DNA from: Ruminococcus sp.
Lineage (GTDB): Bacteria > Bacillota > Clostridia > Oscillospirales > Ruminococcaceae
Assembly (NCBI GenBank): GCA_017460665.1
Contig: JAFUAO010000091.1
Span: forward strand, 33,012 to 97,011
DNA length: 64,000 nt
Direction of reading: 5' to 3'
Position numbers and translations under genes: made by a program. The stretch's first letter is position 1; each line of letters opens with the position of its first letter. The notes under the pieces are model-generated. The model had not been told where the DNA came from, did not search any database, and worked only from the letters and a program-made list of their open reading frames with translations. This document shows, one piece after another, positions 42,859 to 51,511 of this stretch.

Positions 42859-44241
42859 ATGGATAAGAAAGACCGCAGCGCTCTGTATGAGCTGGCAGGA
42901 AAATGCTTCGCCAGATACCTGGGCTATGTCTCTCTTGAGGAGTTCATGGACAGGTCCACCAGCTTTACCGCCGCCCTTTCAGACGATACGATCCGGGACC
43001 TCCGGCTCAGCCAGTCGATCTCGGCGATCACCAGCGAGAGCTCGATCGAGAGCTACAGCGCTCTTATCGGCGTTTTGAGAGAGGTCTGGTCCCCGGAGCC
43101 CCTTGGCCCGGATATAGGCGAGATCTTCTCCCGGGAGAAGCTGATCTCTATGTACCGCAGCGGCAGCAAGTTCATCTCTGCGGACTACGCCTGTGTGATC
43201 TGCGGAGAGACCCACAGGAAACAGATCGCCTGTCAGCTCAGCGAGGAGGACGGCCAGATCTGCGGCACCTTCCTGATCTTCGACCTGACCGACGAGTACT
43301 CCCGGAAGATGACAGTCATGAAAATGGCGGAGTACGACGGCCTGACCCAACTCCTGAACAAGCAGTCCTGCGAGAACCATGTGGAGGAGTTCCTCTCCGC
43401 CGCCCCCGAGCAGGAGTGTATCCTCATGATCATGGACATCGACTTTTTCAAGCGCTTCAACGACCAGTACGGCCACGACGTGGGCGACATCGTTTTGCAG
43501 GCCGCTGCCAGGACCCTTGAAAAGTTCTTCGGAAGGGACAGCATCATCGGAAGGACCGGCGGCGATGAGTTCCTTGTGCTGCTCAAGCACCGAACTCCCG
43601 ACGAGGCCGAGGAGGAGATCGGCCAGTTCTGCCGCCAGAGGCACTTCGTGGAGCGCGGCAGCAAGGCCTACACCTTCACCTTCTCCGTGGGCTATGCAGT
43701 ATCGCCCTCTCAGGGCTCCACCCTTGCGGAGCTCTCCTCAAAGGCGGACATGGCACTGTACAACGTGAAGATGCACCACCGCAACGACTTCATCAGGTAC
43801 AGCCCGGAAATGCTCATGCAGAAGCGCACTCAGCTCAGCTTCAACCTTTCCGATATAGTTTCCGGCATACCGGGAGCGATCCTTGTGTATAAGGCCGACG
43901 AGAAGGAGGAGATCCTCTTCGCCAACGAGCAGCTCTACGCACTTTTCGAGTGCGACTCCATGGACGAGCTGCTGAGGTTCAGCGGAGACAGCTTCCGCAC
44001 GATCGTCCACCCGGACGACCTGGACCGTGTCGAGGAGAGCATACTGCGTCAGGTGAACGCCAATGAGTTCGGCCTTGACTACGTCACCTACCGGATCATC
44101 ACCAAGACCGGCAGGATCAAGGTGGTGGACGACATCGGGCATCTGGTCCATACCCCAAGATACGGCGATATCTTCTACGTTTTCCTCTATGACAGGGAGC
44201 AGAAGAACGAGATCCTGAGAAAGGCAGGTGTGGAGGAATGA
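42859..44241 (+). CDS. Diguanylate cyclase with C-terminal PAS domain
   Basis: A 460-residue soluble protein: a sensor-like N-terminal region (residues 1-150), a GGDEF domain with YDGLTQLLNKQSCE, MIMDIDFFKRFND and the intact signature GRTGGDEFLVLL, and a C-terminal PAS/PAC-like domain (about residues 330-455, ending in a VVDDIGHLVHTPRYGD segment). It should make c-di-GMP. AAGGAGG stands 5 bases before the ATG. The last codon overlaps the next gene (ATGA). Confidence 0.88.
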   Translation: MDKKDRSALYELAGKCFARYLGYVSLEEFMDRSTSFTAALSDDTIRDLRLSQSISAITSESSIESYSALIGVLREVWSPEPLGPDIGEIFSREKLISMYRSGSKFISADYACVICGETHRKQIACQLSEEDGQICGTFLIFDLTDEYSRKMTVMKMAEYDGLTQLLNKQSCENHVEEFLSAAPEQECILMIMDIDFFKRFNDQYGHDVGDIVLQAAARTLEKFFGRDSIIGRTGGDEFLVLLKHRTPDEAEEEIGQFCRQRHFVERGSKAYTFTFSVGYAVSPSQGSTLAELSSKADMALYNVKMHHRNDFIRYSPEMLMQKRTQLSFNLSDIVSGIPGAILVYKADEKEEILFANEQLYALFECDSMDELLRFSGDSFRTIVHPDDLDRVEESILRQVNANEFGLDYVTYRIITKTGRIKVVDDIGHLVHTPRYGDIFYVFLYDREQKNEILRKAGVEE

Positions 44242-44801
44242 CGGTCTGCGGCTATGATCTCATAAGGAGCAAGCGCAAGACCATCGGTATCTCCGTAAAG
44301 CCTGACGGCAAGGTGGTCGTAAGGGCCCCTTTTAAGGCTCCCAGCAGCGATATAGAGCGCTTCGTGCAGTCCAACCGGGACTGGATCCAAAGGCAGCAGA
44401 GCAAGATGCTCTCGATCAGCAGACAGGCCGCACAGGAGAATCCCTTCACTGAGGAGGAGATCTGTGAAATGGCCGAAAAAGCCGCCAAGATCATTCCCGA
44501 GAGGGTCGGTTATTACGCAAAGCTGATCGGCGTCACCTACGGAAGGATCACGATCCGCAACCAGAAGACACGCTGGGGGAGCTGCTCCGGGAAGGGCGAC
44601 CTGAATTTCAACTGCCTGCTGGTGCTGGCGCCGCCGAAGGTGCTGGACAGCGTGGTGGTCCACGAGCTCTGCCACCGCAAGCACATGGATCACTCCGCAG
44701 CATTTTACGCCGAGGTGCTCAGGGTCTTCCCGGACTACTATGCACACCACGATTGGCTCAAAAAGAACGGCCCTGTGCTTATAAAGCGCATGACGGGCTG
44801 A
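44238..44801 (+). CDS. YgjP/DUF45-type M48-like metallopeptidase
   Basis: A 187-residue protein with the family arrangement RKTIGISVKPDGKVVVRAP at the N-terminus, IRNQKTRWGSCSGKGDLNFN in the middle and the zinc motif VVHELCHRKHMDHSAAF (HExxH) at the C-terminus, with a trailing conserved FPDYYAHHDWLK. Such small UPF/YgjP proteins are putative zinc proteases, often beside restriction systems, but none is seen here. It is translationally coupled to the diguanylate cyclase. Confidence 0.88.
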   Translation: MTVCGYDLIRSKRKTIGISVKPDGKVVVRAPFKAPSSDIERFVQSNRDWIQRQQSKMLSISRQAAQENPFTEEEICEMAEKAAKIIPERVGYYAKLIGVTYGRITIRNQKTRWGSCSGKGDLNFNCLLVLAPPKVLDSVVVHELCHRKHMDHSAAFYAEVLRVFPDYYAHHDWLKKNGPVLIKRMTG

Positions 44802-44840
44802 AAAAAGACCTCTGCCGGCTGACAGAGGTCTTCTTTATTT
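44801..44840. terminator. Bidirectional terminator
   Basis: GACCTCTG/CAGAGGTC stem (44807-44830) with an A-run on the left and T-rich sequence on the right, between two convergent genes. Confidence 0.85.
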
Positions 44841-45113
44841 GAGTATGATCAGCACCAGAAGGGCGATGTGCAGGGCCAGCCCCAAGATGTTCACTGCCCA
44901 GAAATACCAGTGCTTTGTCTTGTGGCGGAAGAGCTCCATACCCGCAAGGCCTCCTAAGGCTCCCCCAAGGAAGCCAAGGCCCAGCAGCGTGGACTCACGG
45001 ATCCGCCATTTGTTCTTCTTCGCCTTCGATTTGTCCGCCATGTACAGGATCAGCGTCACAAGGCTCATCACAAGTATATAGCAGCCATAGGCGATCAGCA
45101 GCTTTTCCTTCAT
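44835..45113 (-). CDS. DUF1294 membrane protein
   Basis: A 92-residue protein with three hydrophobic segments and the DUF1294 features YMADKSKAKKNKWRIRES, GFLGGALGGLAGMELFRHKTKH and a final helix. Function unknown. It is 9 bases downstream of the CDF transporter gene and ends at the shared terminator. Confidence 0.85.
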   Translation of the reverse strand: MKEKLLIAYGCYILVMSLVTLILYMADKSKAKKNKWRIRESTLLGLGFLGGALGGLAGMELFRHKTKHWYFWAVNILGLALHIALLVLIILK

Positions 45114-45122
45114 GGGGCCTCC

Positions 45123-46268
45123 TTACTCGCTGACGCTGAAATCGGTGTCAAGGGTGCAGAGGAACTTGTACTGGGGGAACTTCTCCTGCACAAGGCTCAG
45201 GACCCTGCTGAACACCTCGTTCCGGTCCTTTGCGTCGAAGTCCACGATCACGTCGAACTGGACCACATTGGTGTCCTTGTGGAGGTAGAAGCCGTGGACC
45301 TGGATAACGTGGTCAACGCTCATGGCGATCGAGTAGATCTCCTTCCGGAAGGCCTTGATCTCCTCGTCCTGAGTGTTCACGGAGTAGACGCTGAGGGCGG
45401 TGAGTATGATGTTCTGCTCGGTGTAGAGCTTCATTGTGGCCTCACGCTGGATAGAGTCGATCTGATCGGCGGTGAGGGTGTCAGCTACCTCGATGTGTGC
45501 GGAGCAGTTGAGCCTGTCGGGGCCGTAGTCGTGGAAGATCAGGTCGTAGACACCCATGACCTGGGGGATCTCGGTGATCGACTTCTTCACCGCTGCGGCA
45601 GTCTCCGCACCCACACGCTGTCCCAGAAGGTGTGAGATCGTGTCACGGAGCATCTCAACTCCAGACTTGATGATGAATACAGAGATCACAGCACCCAGCC
45701 ATGCCTCCAGCCTGATGTGGAAGAGCAGGTAGATCACCGCTGCTACCAAAGTTGAGGCGGAGATCACCGAGTCCATCATTGCGTCTGTTCCCGAGTTCAC
45801 CAGCGAGTCGGAGTTGACCTTCTCGCCGACGCCCTTGACGTACCTTCCCAGCACGATCTTCACCAAAACTGCCGAGGCAACGATCACCAGAGCAGCGGCG
45901 GAATAGTCCGGCGTATCGGGCTTTACGATCTTCTTCACCGACTCCACGAAGGAGGTGACGCCGGCGTAGAGTATGATCACTGAGATCAGCATGGCGCTGA
46001 TGTATTCGATCCTTCCGTGGCCCCAGGGGTGCTTCTTGTCAGGCTGCTTCCCGGCCAGCTTTGTGCCGATTATGGTTATGAGGGAGGACCCTGCGTCGCT
46101 GATGTTGTTGACAGCGTCCAGCACGATCGCGATCGAGTGGGACAGCAGTCCGATGACTGCCTTGAATGACGCAAGGAAAACGTTTGCGGCGATCCCCACA
46201 ACGCTGGTGCGGATAATGACCCTGTCTCTGCTAAGGTCCTTTTGTGTGTTAATCATGATCCTGATCAC
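45123..46268 (-). CDS. Cation diffusion facilitator (CDF) transporter
   Basis: A 381-residue CDF metal exporter with six membrane helices and a C-terminal cytosolic domain (residues 210-295) plus an additional ~80-residue C-terminal region. The helix-2 metal site reads VLDAVNNISDAGSS and helix 5 NSGTDAMMDS, nearer the manganese-linked MntE/YdbO subgroup than to zinc exporters; a conserved KKHPWGHGRIEY loop is present. I choose GTG 46268, 7 bases after GGAGG, over ATG 46256. Metal identity is inferred from residue pattern only. Confidence 0.85.
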   Translation of the reverse strand: MIRIMINTQKDLSRDRVIIRTSVVGIAANVFLASFKAVIGLLSHSIAIVLDAVNNISDAGSSLITIIGTKLAGKQPDKKHPWGHGRIEYISAMLISVIILYAGVTSFVESVKKIVKPDTPDYSAAALVIVASAVLVKIVLGRYVKGVGEKVNSDSLVNSGTDAMMDSVISASTLVAAVIYLLFHIRLEAWLGAVISVFIIKSGVEMLRDTISHLLGQRVGAETAAAVKKSITEIPQVMGVYDLIFHDYGPDRLNCSAHIEVADTLTADQIDSIQREATMKLYTEQNIILTALSVYSVNTQDEEIKAFRKEIYSIAMSVDHVIQVHGFYLHKDTNVVQFDVIVDFDAKDRNEVFSRVLSLVQEKFPQYKFLCTLDTDFSVSE

Positions 46269-46366
46269 TTCCTTTCCTCCTATTGTACCACAAAAAAGAA
46301 GTTTTCGCAACGGTCTGGCGGCCATTTTGTTAGTGATACATAACGAAAAATATTTCCTCCCGGCCG

Positions 46367-46395
46367 TTGCTTTATTTTGCGATGTGTGCTATACT
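46367..46395 (+). promoter_or_regulatory. Promoter of azlCD
   Basis: TTGCTT (46367-46372), 17 bases, TATACT (46390-46395), 36 bases before the chosen azlC start. Confidence 0.75.
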
Positions 46396-46430
46396 TAGTG
46401 TATGACAAAATTAGCGAAAGGAAGATCCTA

Positions 46431-47132
46431 TTGAGCTCTAAATTTTTCCGTGGGATCGCTCACGGTCTCCCTATCGGGCTGGGCTATCTCTCGGTGTCCT
46501 TCGGATTTGGCGTAATGGCCGTAAGGAGCGGTGTATCGGCGCTTTTCTCGGTGATCATCTCCCTTACCAACCTTACCTCCGCAGGACAGGCCGCCGGTGT
46601 GGACATCATCGCTGCCGGAGGAACGATCCTGGAGATGATCCTGGTCCAGCTCACCATAAACCTGAGGTACTCTCTTATGGCACTGTCCCTCTCACAAAAG
46701 CTGGACCCCAAATTCACCACCGGCCACAGGCTTTTGGCCTCCTACGGGATCACTGACGAGATCTTCGCAGTCTGCTCCGCCCAAAAGGAGCTCCTGACCC
46801 CGGCCTATATGTACGGCGTGATCTTCATCTCTACCCTCGGCTGGGTGGGAGGCACCCTCCTTGGGGCTACTGCCGGGAACATCGTTCCTGCGGGAGTCTC
46901 CTCGGCGCTGGGGATCCTGCTGTACGGTATGTTCATCGCCCTGATCGTTCCCCCGGCCAAAAAGGAGAAGAGCATACTTGCGGTAGTTATCGGGGCGGCC
47001 CTGCTGAGCCTGCTGTTCAGGTACGTCCTCACCGCTGTTTCGGGAGGCTTCAGCATCATCATCTGCGCTGTGACGGCCTCCGCTTTGGGAGCCCTGCTGT
47101 TCCCTGTCAAGGACGAGGAGGAGCAGCAATGA
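46431..47132 (+). CDS. azlC: AzlC-family branched-chain amino acid exporter subunit
   Basis: A 233-residue membrane protein with about seven helices. AzlC features are GIAHGLPIGLGYLSVSFGFG, SLTNLTSAGQAAGVDIIAAGG, LRYSLMALSLSQKL and SYGITDEIFAV. With AzlD it exports branched-chain amino acids or analogues. The TTG start at 46431 follows AAAGGAAG by 6 bases; the upstream ATG would lie inside the promoter. It overlaps azlD by 4 bases. Confidence 0.92.
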   Translation: MSSKFFRGIAHGLPIGLGYLSVSFGFGVMAVRSGVSALFSVIISLTNLTSAGQAAGVDIIAAGGTILEMILVQLTINLRYSLMALSLSQKLDPKFTTGHRLLASYGITDEIFAVCSAQKELLTPAYMYGVIFISTLGWVGGTLLGATAGNIVPAGVSSALGILLYGMFIALIVPPAKKEKSILAVVIGAALLSLLFRYVLTAVSGGFSIIICAVTASALGALLFPVKDEEEQQ

Positions 47133-47431
47133 GCATAGCATTTTACATTGCGGTCATGGCAGTCACCACCTACCTGATCCGCATGATACCCTTCACCTTC
47201 TTCCGCAAGAAGATCAAAAGCCGCTTCCTGCGCAGCTTCCTCCACTATATCCCCTACGCCGTGCTCAGCGCAATGACGTTCCCGGCGATCTTCTACAGCA
47301 CCGACAACGGCTGGACTGCCGCCGTGGGGACTGCTGCGGCGCTGGTGCTCGCCTACCTTGGACTGCCCCTTATCGCCGTTGCAGGAGCTGCTTCACTGGG
47401 AGCCTTCATCACTTGGCTCATCATCAAATGA
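47129..47431 (+). CDS. azlD: AzlD-family branched-chain amino acid exporter subunit
   Basis: A 100-residue protein with three to four helices, starting within the stop of azlC. The YLIRMIPFTFF and LHYIPYAVLSAMTFPAIFYS segments are typical of AzlD, the small partner of AzlC. Confidence 0.92.
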   Translation: MSIAFYIAVMAVTTYLIRMIPFTFFRKKIKSRFLRSFLHYIPYAVLSAMTFPAIFYSTDNGWTAAVGTAAALVLAYLGLPLIAVAGAASLGAFITWLIIK

Positions 47432-47451
47432 CAGAATTACGAGGTGATCTT

Positions 47452-48612
47452 ATGAAAAACACGATCGACAAGATCATTAGCGATACAGTGGCCGACAAAA
47501 GCACTGTGGGAGCCGCCTGCCTTGTGTTCAAGGACCGGGACGAGGTCTATTCCGGGACCTTCGGCATGGCAGACCGTGAAAAACAGGTCCCCATGCGCCG
47601 GGACAGCATCTTCCGGCTGTTCTCGCTGACAAAGCCGGTAACGGCTGCGGCGGCCATGATCCTCTTCGACCGGGGCCTGCTTTCCCCGGAAACACCGGTG
47701 AGCAGGTTCTTCCCGGAGTACGGCTCACTGACCTGCCTTGACGACGAGAGAAGGATCGTTCCCTGCGTCGAGACCATGACCGTCATGCACCTGCTGACCA
47801 TGACCTCAGGCCTTCCCTACCCCAACGACTTCAATGTGTCCGTTAGGGCCGCAGGTGAACTCTTCGACCGGGTGATCGCCGGGAACGAGGGCCGCTCTGA
47901 GGCTGTCTCCTCACAGGAGCTGGCCCGCCGTGCCGCTCAGATCCCGCTGATGTTCCCCTGCGGTGCTCACTGGGATTACGGGATCTCCGCCGATGTGATG
48001 GGAGCAGTGATCGAGCAGGCCTCCGGCATGAGCTTAGGTGAGTTCCTCCGGGAGAACATCTTCTCTCCCCTTGGCATGGAGGACACAGGGTTTTTCGTCC
48101 CGGAGGATAAGCGTGACCGCTTCACCGCCCTCTACAAGTGGGACGACTGCAAGCTGGTCCGTGACGGGGAGAACTACCTCGCCCTCACCGACTACACAAG
48201 GGAGCCCTCATTCCAGTCCGGCGGCGCAGGACTTGTCTCCACGATCGAGGACTACTCACGGTTCGCCCGTATGCTGACCGGCGGCGGAGAGCTGGAGGGC
48301 GTCAGGATCCTCAGCCCCGAGAGCTTCGCCTTCATGACCTCACCCCACCTTGGGAAGGTCCAGCAGGCCGACCTTTGGGACAGGCTCGCCGGGTACAACT
48401 ACGGCTGTCTCGTGCGGATCAAGACCGACGAGGCGATCGCTCAGGTCAAGACCGCCGAGGGAGAGTTCGGCTGGGACGGCTGGACCGGTACCTATTTCAA
48501 CTCCAATAATAAGACAGGTCTAACTGTGCTCTACTTCACTCAGATCGCCGGCGCAGGCACTACCTGGCAGGCCGCCAACATCAGCAGGATCGCCTACGAG
48601 CACCTCCTTTAA
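47452..48612 (+). CDS. Serine hydrolase of the beta-lactamase fold (class C-like)
   Basis: A 386-residue protein of the beta-lactamase/D-Ala-D-Ala carboxypeptidase/esterase family. The catalytic SxxK is SLTKP in DSIFRLFSLTKPVTAAAAM; the Tyr motif appears as HWDYGISADVMG; a C-terminal WDGWTGTYFNSNNKTG stretch stands where the third motif lies. No signal peptide is seen, so an intracellular esterase is as likely as a wall enzyme. ATG 47452 follows GAGGTG. It is 20 bases after azlD. Confidence 0.88.
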   Translation: MKNTIDKIISDTVADKSTVGAACLVFKDRDEVYSGTFGMADREKQVPMRRDSIFRLFSLTKPVTAAAAMILFDRGLLSPETPVSRFFPEYGSLTCLDDERRIVPCVETMTVMHLLTMTSGLPYPNDFNVSVRAAGELFDRVIAGNEGRSEAVSSQELARRAAQIPLMFPCGAHWDYGISADVMGAVIEQASGMSLGEFLRENIFSPLGMEDTGFFVPEDKRDRFTALYKWDDCKLVRDGENYLALTDYTREPSFQSGGAGLVSTIEDYSRFARMLTGGGELEGVRILSPESFAFMTSPHLGKVQQADLWDRLAGYNYGCLVRIKTDEAIAQVKTAEGEFGWDGWTGTYFNSNNKTGLTVLYFTQIAGAGTTWQAANISRIAYEHLL

Positions 48613-48684
48613 CGGCTGAGCCTCCTTTTGCATATTATATGTGGGAAGACCCTCTTACCATTTTATGTGAAAGGAAGAGATCAT

Positions 48685-49422
48685 ATGCCAAAGGTATTTC
48701 TCAGCCCCTCGACTCAGGAGTTCAACCAGTATGCGACCTCCGGCAACGAGGAGCTTTATATGAACCTGCTGGCGGACAGGATCGAGCCCTATTTTCGGGC
48801 CTCCGGGATCCAGTTCGTCCGCAACGACCCCGACCGTGGAGCTCAGGGAGCTATCGAGGACTCAAATTCCGGGAGCTACGATATGCACCTTGCCCTTCAT
48901 TCAAACGCTGCGCCGGACTCCCTTTCAGGGAAGCTCCGGGGGATCGACATCTACTTCGCCCCAACGAGCCGGAACAGCGAGCGGCTGGCCAACATCATCG
49001 CCAACAACTTGCGGAGCATCTACCCTCTGCCAGACAAGGTCAGCGCCGTCCCCACATCAAGGCTGGGGGAGGTGCTGCGGACCAAGGCCGTGGCGGTGCT
49101 GTGCGAGCTTGGGTATCACGACAACTTCGCTGACGAGGCCTGGATCAAGAACAGCCTGGGACTTATCGCTCAGAACATCGCAGGGTCTGTCTGCGACTAC
49201 TTCGGGATCCCTCTGGTCATGCCGGGAGCGATACGCTGGGGAACTGTGGTCACGGACGGTTCCGGCCTAAATATCCGCAGCTATCCCTCCACGGACGGCA
49301 AGATCTTGGGCTCGATCCCCAACGGCGCTTCTGTAACCATAAACGGCGAGACCGGAGGCTGGTACGTCGTGTCATACAACGGGATCACGGGCTACTCCAG
49401 CAGCAAGTTCATCATCATCTGA
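48685..49422 (+). CDS. N-acetylmuramoyl-L-alanine amidase (Amidase_3) with SH3 domain
   Basis: A 245-residue protein. The N-terminal domain is an Amidase_3 variant: VFLSPSTQEFNQY, GNEELYMNLLADRI (zinc Glu), MHLALHSNAAP (zinc His) and AVLCELGYHDN (catalytic Glu). The first zinc His usual in this family is not obvious. A bacterial SH3 domain follows (residues 180-245, GLNIRSYPSTDGKILG...GWYVVSYNGITGYSSS). No signal peptide, as in phage endolysins or holin-released amidases, yet no phage genes are adjacent. GGAAGAG precedes the ATG at 48685. Confidence 0.85.
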   Translation: MPKVFLSPSTQEFNQYATSGNEELYMNLLADRIEPYFRASGIQFVRNDPDRGAQGAIEDSNSGSYDMHLALHSNAAPDSLSGKLRGIDIYFAPTSRNSERLANIIANNLRSIYPLPDKVSAVPTSRLGEVLRTKAVAVLCELGYHDNFADEAWIKNSLGLIAQNIAGSVCDYFGIPLVMPGAIRWGTVVTDGSGLNIRSYPSTDGKILGSIPNGASVTINGETGGWYVVSYNGITGYSSSKFIII

Positions 49423-49425
49423 AAA

Positions 49426-49450
49426 AAAGGCGCCTGCGGGCGTCTTTTTT
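49426..49450 (+). terminator. Terminator after the amidase gene
   Basis: A 9-bp stem around GGCGCC/GGGCGTC followed by TTTTTT (49445-49450). Confidence 0.8.
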
Positions 49451-49455
49451 AGGCG

Positions 49456-49484
49456 TTGACAAAAGCCGGGGATCATTGTATACT
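49456..49484 (+). promoter_or_regulatory. Promoter of the lipoprotein-rarA operon
   Basis: Consensus TTGACA (49456-49461), 17-base spacer, TATACT (49479-49484). Confidence 0.85.
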
Positions 49485-49517
49485 TTTATGTAGAGAATTT
49501 TGACGGGAGGCGTTCAC

Positions 49518-50201
49518 ATGAAAACCACTCTGAAATGGACAGGAGGAGCCCTTGCCGCTCTGACCGGGACGGCGGTCCTCTGCTCCTGCGGTACCGTGAT
49601 CCAAGGCAATGAGAACAGCTACACCGTTGTGTATGACGGCGTGACCTTCTACAGCCAGACCTTCTACTGCGCCGACAGCGACCGTGAACGCCTGGGAAAG
49701 GCCGAGAGCGGCGCTGACGTTTTGTCTGTGGGAGGCTTCGATCCGCCCAGATACCTGCTGGTAGAGGGCAGCGACAACAGCGGCTGCTTCATCGCTGACG
49801 GAGAGAGCGTCCCAACCTCCGGACAGGTGACGAAGGCCCTCATCGACCCCGGCGTTAGGGCAGACAACAGCAAGGAGCTCTCCAAAAAGGAAGAGCTTGA
49901 TATGCTGGAGGAGCTCTCCGGCCTCACCGGTGAGCCAAGGACCTTCACCATTGACAACTACTTCACTGACGGGAATTCCTTCTACTACGTCTACGATGAC
50001 AGCGGAGTTTCCTGCGAGGAGAACTGGGGCGGCTATGTGGCCTATGCTCAGGGGGAGTGGATCTATATCTCGCCGGATCCAGACCGCACATATGACTGGG
50101 GCGAGGGCAACTCCGTCACCGTGACTGCCATTGCCATAAAGGACCAAGACCTGATCCAGCGAATGTGCAGCACTGACCTGACAAAATACATCGAATACTG
50201 A
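49518..50201 (+). CDS. Predicted lipoprotein of unknown function
   Basis: A 227-residue protein with a lipoprotein signal: positive N-terminus, hydrophobic core and the box VLCSC, lipid Cys at residue 24. The mature part is acidic, rich in Asp, Gly and Tyr, with no recognised domain. ATG 49518 follows GGGAGG. It precedes rarA by 13 bases, probably only by chance of operon structure. Confidence 0.7.
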   Translation: MKTTLKWTGGALAALTGTAVLCSCGTVIQGNENSYTVVYDGVTFYSQTFYCADSDRERLGKAESGADVLSVGGFDPPRYLLVEGSDNSGCFIADGESVPTSGQVTKALIDPGVRADNSKELSKKEELDMLEELSGLTGEPRTFTIDNYFTDGNSFYYVYDDSGVSCEENWGGYVAYAQGEWIYISPDPDRTYDWGEGNSVTVTAIAIKDQDLIQRMCSTDLTKYIEY

Positions 50202-50214
50202 AAGGAGCGATCAA

Positions 50215-51486
50215 ATGTCCGCACCGTTAGCAGATAAGATACGCCCCACCAGCCTTGACGACGTGGTGGGACAGGAGCACATACTTGCTCCGGGAAAGCC
50301 TCTGCGGAGGATCATCGAGAGCGGCAGCGTCCCCAACATGATCTTCTACGGGCCCTCGGGAGTGGGCAAGACCACCGTTGCCCGGATCATCGCCGAAAAC
50401 TGCGGAATGAGCCTGTACAAGCTCAACGGCACCAACTCCTCCCTCAGCGACATAAAGGACGTGGTGGCTCAGATCGGTTCCTTCGGCAGCGAGAACGGGA
50501 TCCTGCTGTACTTGGACGAGATCCAGTACCTGAACAAAAAGCAGCAGCAGAGCCTGCTGGAATACATAGAGAGCGGCGACATAACTCTCATCGCTTCGAC
50601 TACGGAAAACCCCTATTTTGCGGTGTATAACGCCGTTATCAGCCGCAGCACCGTCTTTGAGTTCAAGCCGGTATCTGCCCGGGAGCTTGCTCCGGCGGTC
50701 AGGCGAGCCTTCCGGATCTTGTCCGAGCAGGAGGGCGCAGGGATCAAAGCTGACGAGAGCATCGTCGAGACCATCGCATTTAGCTGCGGAGGCGACGTCC
50801 GCAAGGCCATGAACACTGCCGAGCTGGCGGTGATGTGCGGCGAGCGCTCCGACGGTGAGATCCTCGTCACTGAGGAGTCTCTGAAGATCCTTGCTCAGCG
50901 CAGCAATATGCGCTACGACCGGGACGGCGACCAGCACTACGACATACTTTCGGCCTATCACAAGTCGGTCAGGGGCTCCGACGAGAACGCCGCCCTCCAC
51001 TACGCAGCAAGGCTGATCGAGGCCGGCGACATTATTTCTCTGTGCAGAAGGATGCTGTGTATCGCCTGTGAGGACGTGGGGCTGGCCTATCCTCAGGCGA
51101 TCGTGGTGACGAAGGCCTGTGTGGACTCCGCATTGCAGCTAGGGCTGCCGGAGGCGAAGCTCCCCATAGCGGAGGCAACGATCCTGCTTGCCACAGCTCC
51201 CAAGTCCAACAGCGCCTGTATGGCGATCGATGCGGCCCTTGCGGACCTGCAAAGCTCCGACGCACTGGACTTCCCACGGCACCTCCAGAACAAGCACTTC
51301 GACGGCAGCGGAGCAAAGACAGTTGGCCAGCACTATCTCTACCCCCACGACTTCAAGAACCACTTCGTCCGCCAGCAGTACCTTCCCGATCCGCTCCTGG
51401 GCCATGTTTATTACCAGTTCGGCAACAACAAGCAGGAACAGGCAGCTCAGCTCTACAGGAAGAAGATCCTTGACGAGGCAGAATAA
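50215..51486 (+). CDS. rarA: Replication-associated recombination protein A (RarA/MgsA)
   Basis: A 423-residue clamp-loader-like AAA+ ATPase acting at stalled forks. Walker A FYGPSGVGKTTVARII, Walker B LYLDEIQYLNKKQQQ, sensor 1 LIASTTENPYFAV and the C-terminal oligomerisation domain (MLCIACEDVGLAYPQA, YLYPHDFKNHFVRQQYLPD) are typical. The opening PLADKIRPTSLDDVVGQEH is diagnostic. GGAG precedes the ATG. Confidence 0.95.
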   Translation: MSAPLADKIRPTSLDDVVGQEHILAPGKPLRRIIESGSVPNMIFYGPSGVGKTTVARIIAENCGMSLYKLNGTNSSLSDIKDVVAQIGSFGSENGILLYLDEIQYLNKKQQQSLLEYIESGDITLIASTTENPYFAVYNAVISRSTVFEFKPVSARELAPAVRRAFRILSEQEGAGIKADESIVETIAFSCGGDVRKAMNTAELAVMCGERSDGEILVTEESLKILAQRSNMRYDRDGDQHYDILSAYHKSVRGSDENAALHYAARLIEAGDIISLCRRMLCIACEDVGLAYPQAIVVTKACVDSALQLGLPEAKLPIAEATILLATAPKSNSACMAIDAALADLQSSDALDFPRHLQNKHFDGSGAKTVGQHYLYPHDFKNHFVRQQYLPDPLLGHVYYQFGNNKQEQAAQLYRKKILDEAE

Positions 51487-51511
51487 CAAAAGCCCCGGAG
51501 ACATCTCCGGG
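51487..51511 (-). terminator. Terminator of the large minus-strand RNA
   Basis: CCCGGAG/CTCCGGG stem (51494-51511... loop ACAT) followed on the minus strand by CTTTTGTT (51486-51493), right beside the rarA stop. Confidence 0.75.

Noticed and set aside
48685-49422. Amidase as evidence for a second prophage
   Set aside because: No phage structural, integrase or holin genes lie on either side; azlCD and rarA are ordinary chromosomal neighbours.
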